64,000 bases of DNA from Bromus sterilis (taxonomy: Eukaryota; Streptophyta; Magnoliopsida; Poales; Poaceae), in the NCBI GenBank assembly GCA_950022295.1, contig OX465599.1:5270001-5334000 (forward strand), read 5' to 3'. This document shows, piece by piece, positions 23,613 to 34,282 of this stretch. Position numbers and translations under genes: made by a program. The notes under the pieces were generated by a model that made no database searches, was not told where the DNA came from, and saw only the letters and a list, made by a program, of their open reading frames with translations. How positions within the stretch are numbered: position 1 is the first letter of the stretch; each line of letters starts with the position of its first letter.

Positions 23613-26600
23613 CACTTTGCATCTATCAGACTAGTGAGAGGCCGTCGGATGAGGTGCATGCAGGTTGTCCGTTGATGTGCATCAGGCCCACACGAGATTT
23701 GTTGAGCTGTTTGCTAATTGATTGCTTCTGTCATAACTTCTCCCCTTATCCCCGTTAATCTCTCTATTACGGTTTAGTGCTTATCTCAATAGAACATTTT
23801 GAATCTAAAGCCTACACATGCCTTTCTATGATTAATTTTGCTTCTAATGATTGCTTCTAGCGATTCAGTAATTTGCTTCCAACGAATCAACACTTTGCTT
23901 CCGACTAATTTTCTTTTATCAAAATCAATAGAAAATTGTGTTCAAGCTAACAGGAAATTGTTCCCGTTATAATGGTTATTAACTTCCAACTACACATGAG
24001 TTTATGTCGACTAGAAATTTTGCTTCCATTGCCACTTAATTTTGCTTCTCTCGGCGACAGGTAAATTTATTTTTGCTGATACATAAATTGTACATTGTAT
24101 ATAACAAACAAAAGTTTGCTACAAAATACAAAGGAATTTGCTTCCTTGCAACAAAAAACTGAATACATTTACATAAAAAAATACATAAGAAAAATTGTTA
24201 CAATGTCCACATCTAATACGGCTGAGAAGCAAAGGTATTGTCTTGGGTTGCAACGGCGCAATAGGGAACGCATAGGCAGAATGTCCCCCCAATAAAAATT
24301 GTCGCCGCAATGATGGAAGCAAGATAAGGAACACCGCCGATAGCTATTAGCGCAACATGGCAATATCCTGGTCTATTTAATTGTTGTTGAAGCTCGAACT
24401 CACACACTGCATCGACAAGCACATCCTTGGGAAGGGCTTTCGTCGCTATCTCCGGCCATGTCTTCAATACCACATTCGCTGCCTTCAGCTTGACGCAACC
24501 GCTATTCTGTGGGGAGGTCGGTGCAATGAGAAAACAATGGTGTATGGTTGATATTATGTGGCGCAAAGTATAGAGTAGAAGCTTACCTGAGAATACCAGG
24601 GAACGTTTGAACGATCAGAACGTAAATAATATGCAGCGGAAGCACACACAAAATTGAAATGTGCCATGGCTTACACGAAGCAAAATTTGAGCTATGAACA
24701 TACATGATAAGTAGTGGAAGCATAGAAAATTTAGAAGAAAAAAAATGCATTGCTATAGAAACATACATTATGTGTTATGTAAAAGTTGATACCACAGCTT
24801 ACACAGACCAGCGATTTGATTGATTGAAACATACATGATAGGCAAAGGGAGATTACAAAATTGAGACAACAAGAAAACTTAATACTATAGGGAAAATATG
24901 CGACACACAAGTAGGAACCATGACTTACAGGAAGACGAGGTGCTATATCACAACATACACAGGGTTGTGTTTTTGGTCAAAATGGTGTTGAAACAAAGAA
25001 CAATATAGATACACCAAAAAACAAGAACCGTGGAAGTAAATTACCTACACCAAAGAAACATACAAAATATAATACAGGGCATGTCATATTACAATAGTGA
25101 CAAGGAGAAGAACAACCTTTTTTAAAAAGAAGCATGAAGTATGGAAGCATTATACCTAAACCAAAGGAGCATAAGAACTATAATTTGGAAGCCCCATTAG
25201 TATGAAGCATGCACAGAATGTTGTGAAGCTTGTGCAACATATATGTGATGAAACTAGGAAGCATGGGAGCAATGTTCAAATTATAATACCTTGGAAAAAT
25301 AGAACAAAAAGGAAAGAAATGTAGTCACACAGTTGTACTTATGCAACTTAGCGCTCAACCAACCATGAAGCAGAATGCCTAATGCGAATAGTAGAAACAT
25401 AGGAAATTATGCAGACCAAAGAAACATATATATTGGAGCATGACATACTGCAATGGTGAAAATAATGGCAAGATAAAAAAATAATTAAAGGAAGCAGGCA
25501 GAAAGGAAACAATCTATGTGAAACTGAGGAAGCATATGAAGTACAATTCTGAAGCCTCGCAGGTAAGGAGCATGAAAATGTGCCATATGAATATGGATCA
25601 TCTAAATTGGAAGTAAAAAAATACTAAAAGTAAAAAATAACTAAGATTTGCACCATCTTGAGGTTGAATGTTTCTGTCACCTATATTCTAAATTAAAAGA
25701 AAAATGGTTGGACTATTGAAGAAAATCATTTAGACGAAAGAAATATATGTAGTATAATTTGGAAGCACCAAATGTAGGAAGAATGAAGAAAGTGCTATGT
25801 CAACATAACTCATTTAAATTGGATGCATAAATTAATGATGGAAATTAACAAAGAATGCTACCAACCTGATGATGCATGGTTGTGTGGCCTACATGCCAAA
25901 TTCACTGAAAAGGGGCTATGGAAGCAAAAAATTATTGATGAAAGTAGCATATGTATAACAGTTTGAAAAATATGTTAGTAGGAAGCATGAATGACTATAC
26001 TATCTCAACACACATCATCATACTGGAAGCATAATAAATAAACAAATAAAATAAAAATAGCAAACATATTTGTCTAAAGTAATGTAGCAAAATGAGTACA
26101 ATGTAGAAGGACAAAAATAAGAGTTATAGGCATGGAAGCATTTTTCTAAAAGGATCGTATCAAAATAAGAACATTGTAGAAGCACAAAGTTATGCAGCTG
26201 GCTAATATTGCAAAAGGTGCATTATTAGTGTCTGGTGGAAGCTTGGATTTTCTAAAATGTAACAAAAACAATTTGCTACCAACTACAGATGCAAAACAAT
26301 TTTCTACCAACGACATCAGGTTCTCTGGCCGGCCGGTCGGTGCTACTCCGGTAGCCTATTCAGCCGATGGTAAACGTGATTTCACCTGCTGAAAGAGTGA
26401 ACCGCGGATGAGATTTCCTGCAAAAACCAATAACCGCAGATGAGGATGGAGGAGTGGGCTCGTTCCCTAATGCCTAGCATCGGGCAGCTGCGACGTCACC
26501 CGAGGGCGGCATCTATGGAGAAGCCAATTTGGCGAGGAAGAACAAGGAGGTGAGGCAAGCAGGTGGGGTTACCCTGCTGCTCGTCGATCATGAGAGCAGG

Positions 26601-26850
26601 AGGTGGTCCGAGGCTGGGGGAGGGCAGTGCGTGCGAGCCTGCAAGGTGGAGGAAGAGGTCGGGCCGGTGCTTCTCTCAATTGGAAACAGAGGGAATTAGG
26701 GAGAGGATTTCGGGAGGAGATTGCGCGTCGGTCAATGGTTCTTTTTCTTATATAGTAAAAAAGCGATTTGTGAGGCGTTAGATTTCAGTTGTATCAACGG
26801 CTTTGGACTGGTCTGGCGTTGGATGTCTACCAGACTATAGATAGGAAGTG
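23613..26850. mobile_element. Non-autonomous DNA transposon, CACTA-like, with inverted subterminal repeats
   Basis: The termini are similar in inverted orientation: CACTTTGCATCTATCAGACT at the left and, reading inward, CACTTCCTATCTATAGTCTG at the right. Between 23720 and 24150 the motif TTGCTTCY recurs many times. From about 24310 to 26250 the reverse form GGAAGC recurs dozens of times. Terminal CACT plus abundant subterminal repeats in opposite orientation is the architecture of CACTA (EnSpm) elements. No transposase is visible. I could not settle the expected 3-base target duplication, so the superfamily is inferred. AT-rich repeat lies on both sides. Confidence 0.55.
24213..24566 (-). CDS. 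Hypothetical ORF inside the CACTA-like element
   Basis: A 117-residue open frame without introns. Residues about 20-75 are hydrophilic and protein-like (KLKAANVVLKTWPEIATKALP...FELQQQL). Two hydrophobic stretches follow (about VALIAIGG and ASIIAATIFIGG). I do not recognise it. It lies between the left TTGCTTCY cluster and the right GGAAGC cluster, where captured host sequence or element genes would be expected. It may be a fragment of a host gene or a chance frame. It carries no transposase motif. Confidence 0.25.
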   Translation of the reverse strand: MRHIISTIHHCFLIAPTSPQNSGCVKLKAANVVLKTWPEIATKALPKDVLVDAVCEFELQQQLNRPGYCHVALIAIGGVPYLASIIAATIFIGGTFCLCVPYCAVATQDNTFASQPY

Positions 26851-27080
26851 TTTCCCTTCAATCAATGAAATAAGCAGTTTCATCAGTTAAGTTCACCAAT
26901 ATCAGTTTTACACACCGAAATAAGCAGCATTACACATTGTTAATCACTTTTACATAGTGTTAAAGAAGAAATTATTTCACACTTTGAAAATATGACTTTC
27001 ACATATGTGAAAAAAAAACCTTTATGAGAAGATTTCACACCAGCTTAAGTTTATAGCCCACCCGTCCAATGGCCCCCTAC

Positions 27081-27140
27081 TGGGCCAGCCAAAAGGAGCA
27101 TTCCATTCTTCCACGGCCTCCCGCCGGCCAAAGCCCAAAC
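27081..27140 (+). promoter_or_regulatory. GGCCCA/TGGGCC motifs before COQ2
   Basis: TGGGCC at 27081-27086 and AGCCCA near 27131 lie within 100 bases of the start codon, and no TATA box is seen. Such site-II-like elements are known from plant genes for mitochondrial and ribosomal proteins. The function here is inferred. Confidence 0.4.
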
Positions 27141-27179
27141 TGAGAAGCACGACCGAGCCATCAGGTTGAGCTTCCATCC

Positions 27180-29873
27180 ATGGCTCTTCTCCGCGCCGCC
27201 GCCGCCGCCCTCCGCCGCCGCGCCCGCGCCGCCCCTATTCCGGCCATCTCCCCTCTCCCCCACACCCATCCCTCCTCCCCCGCCCCCGCCCCCTCCTCCG
27301 CTCCCGTCCCCATCCCCGACGCCCGGCGCCACCTCATCGCCCTACGCCGCCGGAGCCCATGCCTTCACCCACCCTCCGCCTCCTCGGCTGCCTCCTCCCA
27401 CTACGTCGACAGGATCGTGCTCCACAGAAGCTTCTCGCACCCTCTCTCGACCTCCTCCGGGTCCAATGATAAGGACAAGGAGGAGAGGCCTCCGCCGCTG
27501 CCGCCGGCGTCGTGGGTGGAGAGGTGGCTCCCCGAGGCAGCGCGGCCGTACGCGACGCTCGCCCGCCTCGACAAGCCCATCGGCACCTGGCTCCTCGCCT
27601 GGCCCTGCATGTGGTATGCTTCCTAGTCACTTCTACTGACATCGCCACCATTCGCGTAGATCAGCTCACCGAGAGGCTAATAAAGAGCATTCTGAGCTCA
27701 CATTTTCCGATTTTCTGCGCGCACAAACAGATTTTTGGTTAATAAATTTAGTCAACTTTGAAAATTTTGAGTTCATGCTCGATATTGTGGTTTGGGGAGA
27801 AAAGATCGCATGTTTGTCCGCACCAGAGCAACTTCTCTTACCCTGTTATGCCTAACCAAGGAGTACCAGCTTACTTAAAGAACTCCTTTTGACCTTTGCT
27901 TCGTAGGTCGATCACAATAGCAGCGATGCCGGGGGAGCTCCCTGATTTGAAAATGCTGGCGCTCTTTGGATGCGGAGCTGTACTCCTCAGGGGGGCTGGT
28001 TGCACGGTGAATGATCTTCTCGATCGCGACATTGATAACAAGGTGATTCTGCATTTTTGTTTCCTGTGTGTGGTTGCAGACAAACACTTCAGACCTTGCG
28101 TGTTACTGAAAAATGCTGTTCAGATTGCTATATCTGAGAACATGAAAAGGGATCAGCTGTCATTTCAAATGTGTCATATGCTTACAGCTTAGCAGGAATG
28201 TAGCAAAATTAAGTGTCAAAAGGCCTGACCATAGTATATCAGTAGCAGCTAAAACTAACAGCATATTGAAACAATGGAGAGAAAAATATGCTACTCCCTT
28301 TATTTCCTTATATACAAGGCCACTTTATTTTTCATGTCAAACTTTGACTTATAATTTTAGTCAATAAAGTATGAGCTATATGTCACAATATATATCATGA
28401 GAAAGTCTTTGAAATGTGCATACAATGACATACTTTTTGTGTCAGATAGCTCGCATTTTATTGGTAAAATTAATGTTCAAAGTTAGACATAAAATATGAA
28501 GTGGCTTAGTATATAGAAATGGAAGGAGTAAGAAAGGTTATAGATAAGTTGGATGTATGTCATACTCTTAGATTTGTGTGTTCTGCTGCTGCTGAATTAC
28601 AATAGTCAAGTGGATCATGCATTATGAATTGATGATGGATACGTGTAGGTTGAGCGCACCAAAAGCAGGCCTTTCGCATCAGGTGCTCTAACCCCTTCTC
28701 AAGGAGTGTGCTTCCTTGGAGGTCAGCTACTACTGGGATTGGGCATTCTTCTCCAACTGAACAACTTCAGGTAAATTGCCCGTTCTTTTGCTTGTGTGAC
28801 TGGAATGAAGTTTGTCTGTTGGTTCAAAGTTCATCCAAACAAACTGTATAGTAATTGACATTTGTGATATAAAGAATCTTTACAAGTCTATTGCTCGTCT
28901 GTCAGATGCATATTTCTTTTATCATTGTAGTAATATTCACCTGTAAATTTTTCTCATTTGTCCATGTAGCCGTGTTCTTGGGGCATCTTCTCTTCTTTTG
29001 GTGTTTTCTTATCCCCTGATGAAGAGGTTCACATTTTGGGTATGTAATACATATATGCTAGGTAACTACGACGATATTGCGTACAGACAGTGATTATTTA
29101 AATTACTTCCGGTGCAATTTTGAACAGCCTCAGGCATATCTCGGCTTGACCTTCAACTGGGGAGCTTTGTTAGGATGGGCTGCTATCAAAGGGAGCTTAG
29201 ACCCAGCAGTCATCCTCCCACTGTATACTGCCGGTATATGTTGGACATTGGTGTACGATACCATATATGCACATCAGGTATCTTACTAGTCGTGTTCTTT
29301 CATAGCTAAAGTGTGCAAAATCATCTTATCGGGATTGTTGTGGTCTCTTATGGTGGTATCCCAATACTTGTCAGGACAAAGAAGATGACCTCAAAGTAGG
29401 TGTTAAGTCCACAGCATTAAGGTTTGGGGATTCGACCAAGCAATGGATCAGTGCCTTTGGCGCTGCATCAATTGGCAGCTTAGCACTCAGTGGCTACAAT
29501 GCTGAACTTGGTTGGTGCTCACTACTCAGAATCTAATGTTCTATGAAGAGTATATTGTTTTTAACATTATATTGATGACTGCATGCTTTAACTATGTTCG
29601 AAAGCGTGGCCCTACTACCCTCTTCTGACAGCAGCAGCTGCACATTTGGCATGGCAGATTTCAACTGTTGACTTATCTGACCGCGCAGATTGCAACAGGA
29701 AGTAATGTTTCTTTACATTAAAATCATGGAGAATTTGGAACAATTGATGTTTACACCCCTTTTTAAGTGTGTAAACTCACTATGTTTACTGCCTACTCTG
29801 CAGGTTTGTGTCGAATAAGTGGTTTGGAGCTTTGGTATTCAGTGGAATTTTGTTCGGGCGACTTGCATCATGA
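27180..29873 (+). CDS. COQ2: 4-hydroxybenzoate polyprenyltransferase, mitochondrial (COQ2/PPT1)
   Basis: This enzyme attaches the polyprenyl tail to 4-hydroxybenzoate in ubiquinone synthesis at the mitochondrial inner membrane. Eight exons: 27180-27613, 27907-28042, 28649-28770, 28970-29039, 29128-29277, 29375-29510, 29605-29701 and 29804-29873. All introns are GT-AG and the joined frame gives 404 residues. The N-terminus is Ala/Arg-rich (ALRRRARAA), fitting a mitochondrial presequence. UbiA-family landmarks are RLDKPIGTWLL, the first Asp motif NDLLDRDID at 180-188 followed by RTKSRPFASG, and the second Asp motif DKEDD at 305-309 followed by KVGVKSTALRFG. The aspartates bind prenyl diphosphate through magnesium. 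Hydrophobic helices fill the rest. Length and exon pattern fit an intact plant gene. A MITE sits in intron 2. Confidence 0.96.
28294..28528. mobile_element. Stowaway-type MITE in intron 2 of COQ2
   Basis: Ends CTCCCTTTATTTCCTTATATACAAG and, inverted, TTAGTATATAGAAATGGAAGGAG, with TA on both sides. It has 235 AT-rich bases and is wholly intronic, so the coding sequence is untouched. Confidence 0.8.
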
Positions 29874-31290
29874 TAGATGCATCAGGCACGATCTACAATT
29901 ATGTTCTTTTCTATAGGATTTTGATATCTCTGACAGAACCAGTACATTTTTGTGACTAGTGCGAGAAGGACAGACATATTGTCTTAACTTTGTCATCTGC
30001 TAAATGCAGTGTACTGCAGAATGAACATCTGTAAGTTTTTGTTTCTCTCATAACTTGTGCTTTTCCAAGTTTCTTCTGCACTGAACATTGAAGACGTACC
30101 CTGATTTCAGGTTTCGCTGCTGTAGCAGGTTGTTTCCTGGGCATTTCGTGGCGGTTTTCCCCCATTTTGGCCCCGATGATAAAACATGGAGTCAGGAAAA
30201 TATCATTGTTGTAGAACACACTGACACTGATGTGCATTTATGTAATTACTCTGATATATGGTCCTCAAGAAGCAAAAGCATGATGCAGTATTTGGGAAGG
30301 CGGTAGATTGCTGGTCTTCCCGTTCATTTCTCACACCTGTAGTTAGCTCAGAGTAGCTGGGCAAAACATTTGCTGCAGTAAATCAAATGTACCAATGGAA
30401 TTAGTGAGTTTAGTCGTGAATTGTGGTCACCATGATTCGGTTACCCTGTCAGTATTTGTTTCTACATATTTCTCAGATCTAAAGTAGTAGGACGACCTGC
30501 TTATAGCCTTTTTTTTTTGTCAGCTGAAAGGCAAACTTGTGTGCTTTGTGCTTTGCGGCAGAACCGGCATTTTCCAAGCAATGTTAAATGCAGCCCCTAA
30601 CCAAAAGGTGATGGAAGTTGTTTACTCCCTCAACTAGTTTCTGTTACCTACTCTAATTACTGTTATCTTTTTGGCCAGATCCTTTTTATTAGACACATAT
30701 GGAAGCTTGATGATGCATGTGTTGCCTATAGGTAGTATAGTTAAGTCCATTTAGATAGTAGATGGCTGCAATTAGAAGGAGGTGTCGATCGTTGATGTTA
30801 GCTGTAAAGCATGGTTGGATGAAGATAAAATGTTAGAAAGGGATCCAAACCTACCTCTCATTGTTCACCACGTTCATTTGAGGCCAGTATTGATGAGCCT
30901 CTCCACAAATGTCACCATCTTGGGGTGCTGGTCATGGCGGTCGGTGCGCTGCACTCGTGTCTGTTGCTGTTTCCATTCTATTCCTGCAGTGGCAGTGGCA
31001 TGTATAGTTGGTTGTGTCTGTCACCCACGAGTCCACGACGGGAACAGCACGCTAACTGCACTCTGTTCGCCATCGTACGTGCCATAGTAGCTAGTGCAGC
31101 TGGACGCCATTGATGCGTGTGGTGTCGTCGTGTGTGCAGTTGCAGTTGCACACGGCCAGGGCACACCAGCACTCACCCAACACACGCACACAGCAGGTTG
31201 AAAAGGCACCCTTGGCGTGACACACTGTTAACCGACAATAGTAGCTATACTACTCTGCATCCTCTCCCTCATCTCCTCCATCCCCATCCC
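29874..31290. other. Region between COQ2 and the GASA locus, no gene seen
   Basis: The COQ2 3' UTR is expected at the start. Frames here are short and lack motifs. Confidence 0.45.
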
Positions 31291-31293
31291 AAT

Positions 31294-31437
31294 ATGCCAA
31301 TGGCATCCACCAACACCAAGCGTACTCCTCTCATCTTCCTCGTCGCCGTCGTGGTGGTGGCGCTGGCAGCGGCGGTGGTCGTGGACGCGCACCATCCGGC
31401 TCGGGGTGGCCATGACGATCACCAGCAGCTGCTTACG
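31294..31437 (+). CDS. Upstream first exon of the GASA gene (alternative or relic)
   Basis: The ATG at 31294 opens 48 codons for a signal peptide: a basic start (STNTKR), a hydrophobic core (LIFLVAVVVVALAAAVVV) and then DAHHPARGGHDDHQQLLT. The frame ends at a GTAATC donor after a complete codon. That is phase 0, exactly as for the nearer first exon at 31949-32044, so either could join the Cys-rich exon at 32351. Both end their hydrophobic cores with VVVDA, which suggests an old duplication of the first exon. A pyrimidine-rich leader precedes the ATG. It could be an alternative promoter and first exon, or the remains of a tandem paralogue. Confidence 0.5.
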
Positions 31438-31523
31438 GTAATCAATCAAGCTTTGCTCGCGCTCACCCTCACCAGTGAGTGAAATCCCAGTTTCTTCATA
31501 CTACTTAATCCACATTACCTACC

Positions 31524-31662
31524 GATCAGTAGCACGTGAAACAAATCTTGCTCTGTATCGCTGAACTTTTGTCAGTTGACTGTAGCTCTGTAACTTCGAA
31601 ATAGAACTCCAGTTTATTTCGCAAAAAAAAAAGATCAGTAGCACGTGAAACAAATCTTGCTC
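31524..31662 (+). mobile_element. Tiny retroposon insertion with 30-bp target duplication
   Basis: The 30 bases beginning GATCAGTAGCACGTG are repeated exactly at 31524-31553 and 31633-31662. Between them lie 79 bases ending in an A run (31623-31632, interrupted only by the duplication start). This is the signature of a 5'-truncated LINE tail. It lies between the two candidate GASA first exons. Confidence 0.85.
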
Positions 31663-31948
31663 CATTCATTTCTCTGGCTAGCTTAATTAGCTTCTCTCTG
31701 CGTTCGGTTCATGATTAGCTAGTCGTCTGCAATAGAAAAGGGACCCCGTAGTTGTTGATCATAAATAGACGTGAGGCAGAGAAAGATGCGCGCGCGCGCT
31801 CCCGGAGGACACGGACTTGTTACTATTAATGCCGGCAATGTGTTTTGTTTCACGCATAAATATAGCTCAATTCATTCGAGCTTCCTAAACCAACCAGCCA
31901 ACTCTAGCTCCATCTCCTCAATCATCCTACCCTATTCATATCCTATCA

Positions 31949-32578
31949 ATGGCGGTCTCCAGGCCTCTCCTCCTCGCCCTCGCCGTCACCGTCGCCCTCC
32001 TCGTGGTCGTCGACGCGCAGCAGGCCACGCATGGCTTCTCCCCGGTAAACAAATAGATCAACATTCCCACCTCCATTATCTTTCTCTTCTTCCGAATCAT
32101 GTATGCATGGACGCAGGGGATCTTTTTTCATCCAGCCACAATGAATCCGTCAATAACTTCTCCACACAATTTCAGACTCTCCAAGATATCCACATAGTCC
32201 TCGGTTCTATATATATATCGTGTTGCCATTGCATGCTCTATATATATCTATGTTGAAATATAAATATAAATATAGTGTCTAGCTTTTTTTTATTAGTTCA
32301 AACTTTTGATTAAGTTGGCTGGTGCATCAATTCGTCTACGTGCCGCGCAGGTGTTGGGTGGCGACGGCGGGAGGTCTCTCCTCGGCATAGACTGCCCAAA
32401 GGCGTGCCAGGTGCGGTGCGGCAGGAACTGGAAGAACAGCATGTGCAACAAGTTGTGCAACATCTGCTGCGGCAAGTGCAACTGCGTCCCCTCCGGCACC
32501 AGCCAGGAGACTCGCGGCGAATGCCCCTGCTATGCCGAGATGGTCAACACCAAGAACGGCAAACCCAAATGCCCCTAA
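31949..32578 (+). CDS. GASA: GASA/snakin-family gibberellin-regulated peptide
   Basis: This encodes a secreted cysteine-rich peptide of the GASA/snakin family, known to act in growth, hormone response and antimicrobial defence. Exons are 31949-32044 and 32351-32578, giving 107 residues. Residues 1-22 are a clear signal peptide (hydrophobic core LLLALAVTVALLVVV, then DAQQ). A short variable linker follows. From Cys47 to the end lies the GASA domain with twelve cysteines in the order C-x3-C-x3-C-x8-C-x3-C-x2-CC-x2-C-x-C-x12-C-x-C-x13-C. It has the family hallmarks CNCVPSGT and CPCY and ends KCP. An ATAAATATAG element about 90 bases upstream may be the TATA box. A second candidate first exon lies 655 bases further upstream. 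The exact subfamily member cannot be named from sequence alone. Confidence 0.95.
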
Positions 32579-33102
32579 TTAAAAGTAAACTACTAATAAT
32601 CAAGCACCCTTCATGCACGGCAGGCTGCATGCTACTTATAATTACAGTACGTCCTCAATAATCTCTGTTACTAGCTGGTGTCCATCCATCCATCCACCCA
32701 TCTTAGCTTCGAATATCTGATGGATGCCAATTTTGCTTTTGTTGTGGATCATATAGAATCATGTATGCTAATAATAGTACAAGCTATTATTAGGTCCTAA
32801 TGAAGGAAGGAGGAGATCAAGAGAGGTTGATCTGAGCTCCATCTTCCCCTCTTATGTACTCGTTGATTATGTATCTGTTGCAATGTATGTAGTATTGGGA
32901 AGCAAATTTTTTATGTCTTGTGTGTTCTACATCTACATTGTGTAGTTGCAGAGTTGGTCTTGAGGTTCAATATGTGTTGCTTGATTGAATGATTGGGGAA
33001 TCCTTTTTGTGTAGCTGGGCAGCACTATTTTCTATCATCTCCTGTTTAAACAGGTATTCATTAGAATTTTTAATTATGATATAAGATATAAATTTAATCA
33101 AT
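32579..33102. other. Downstream of the GASA gene, no gene seen
   Basis: Probable 3' UTR followed by non-coding AT-rich sequence. Confidence 0.45.
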
Positions 33103-33240
33103 GGGGATGTAGCTGAAATAGCAGAGCCGGAATGGAGAAAGGTAATTCAATTTTTTTTTGTTAATTCACAAAAGCTATAGGCTGCTTGATCTCTGCATGG
33201 GCTGGAAGGTGGAAACTCTTCCACGGCCCATGCATGGGAA
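33103..33240 (+). repeat. Repeat headed by a truncated tRNA-Ala-like sequence
   Basis: It starts GGGGATGTAGCTGAAATAG.AGAGC, which is the acceptor and D-arm part of a tRNA-Ala. It then continues into a body (AATTCACAAAAGCTA, GGGCTGGA, ACTCT) also found after the tRNA-like sequence at 34210. The remaining two-thirds of the tRNA are missing here. Confidence 0.5.
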
Positions 33241-34209
33241 ACTCTACCAAGTGTTGGTAAACAAGTGCCCCATTATCAAGAGATCTTGATTAGATACTTT
33301 AGTTTTAGTGCTTGTAATTTCATTCATGAATTTAGAAACTCACAATCTAGCTAGACATGCCTTGACCTTGGAACTGGCCGACATGTTTGGTTGGACCAGC
33401 CAGGAGAAATTTTGTTTGTCCCCATTCTCGCGGTGATGGTTGAATAAAGTCTAGCAGATTGCATAAAAAATATTAATAAGGATGTCGTTAACAATATTTT
33501 AAGAGATACTCTAAAAAATGTGAGAGATGAAATGAAGGCTATATTGAATGTGAAATATGAGTCTCTAGCCAACAAATAACTTCGAATGCTAACTAATGTG
33601 GGAAATTTAGACAACGATGCTTTCATGTACCTAAAAGATAGGGTATGTAATAAGGGGAGAGGTTGGATGGAGAAGATCCATTCCTGTCTCAGCCAACCGA
33701 AGTTCGTACAATTGATCATCTACGATGTTGATCCATTTATATATTTAGATTGAACTTGTATAATTATTTTAACTCATTTTACCAAATTCATTGCTTGATA
33801 TTTTTACAACTCGTGATAATCAACTAGATGACAATATTACAAAATCTCCGATCAAAATTACTTGTCGCTTAAATGAATGTATTTAACATTTTACATGTTA
33901 GATATTACTATTGTATCTAGCACTAAACTTAGTGCTAGATACATCTCAGTTGAAGGGAGTAACACCTTTTATGATATAACAGTAATATCTAACATTGAGA
34001 AATATGCTTGAACAAGTTTGTAGTGAATGGTATATTAGCATTTTTAATCGATAGATTGAACCTTGAAAAGATATTTAAATATTTATTCGTGTATCTTGGC
34101 AGCACTGGATTATTGCCTATTTTTCTTATCGCATGCTTAAACATGTCTCCGAAAAAAATAAAAAACAGTTATGAATTTAATAAGAACAATATGCCTAGGT
34201 AAATAAACA
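33241..34209. other. No gene seen; Stowaway-like remnant near 33905-33960
   Basis: AT-rich sequence. A foldback (TGTATCTAGCACTAA against TTAGTGCTAGATACA, then GAAGGGAGTAA) near 33913-33961 resembles the right half of a Stowaway MITE. Frames here lack motifs. Confidence 0.35.
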
Positions 34210-34282
34210 GGGGATGTAGCTCAAATGGTAGAGCATTTATATGGCTTATAAAAGGCAGGGGGATCGATACCTCCCATCTCCA
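34210..34282 (+). tRNA. tRNA-Ala-like sequence with GGC anticodon (probably a pseudo-tRNA)
   Basis: The 73 bases fold as a cloverleaf. The acceptor GGGGATG pairs with CATCTCC (one G-T). The D arm is GCTC/GAGC with AAATGGTA in the loop. The anticodon stem TTTAT/ATAAA encloses ATGGCTT, giving anticodon GGC. The T arm GGGGG/CCTCC encloses ATCGATA. Acceptor, D and T arms are those of plant tRNA-Ala. The anticodon stem is all A-T, and nuclear Ala tRNAs with GGC are not normally found in eukaryotes. A body shared with the repeat at 33103 follows. I read it as a tRNA-derived repeat head or pseudogene, but the folding is intact. Confidence 0.55.

Noticed and set aside
27166..27651. Long frames in other phases over the first COQ2 exon, on both strands
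   Set aside because: They arise from GC-rich repeats of the presequence exon; only the frame starting at 27180 splices into the conserved enzyme.
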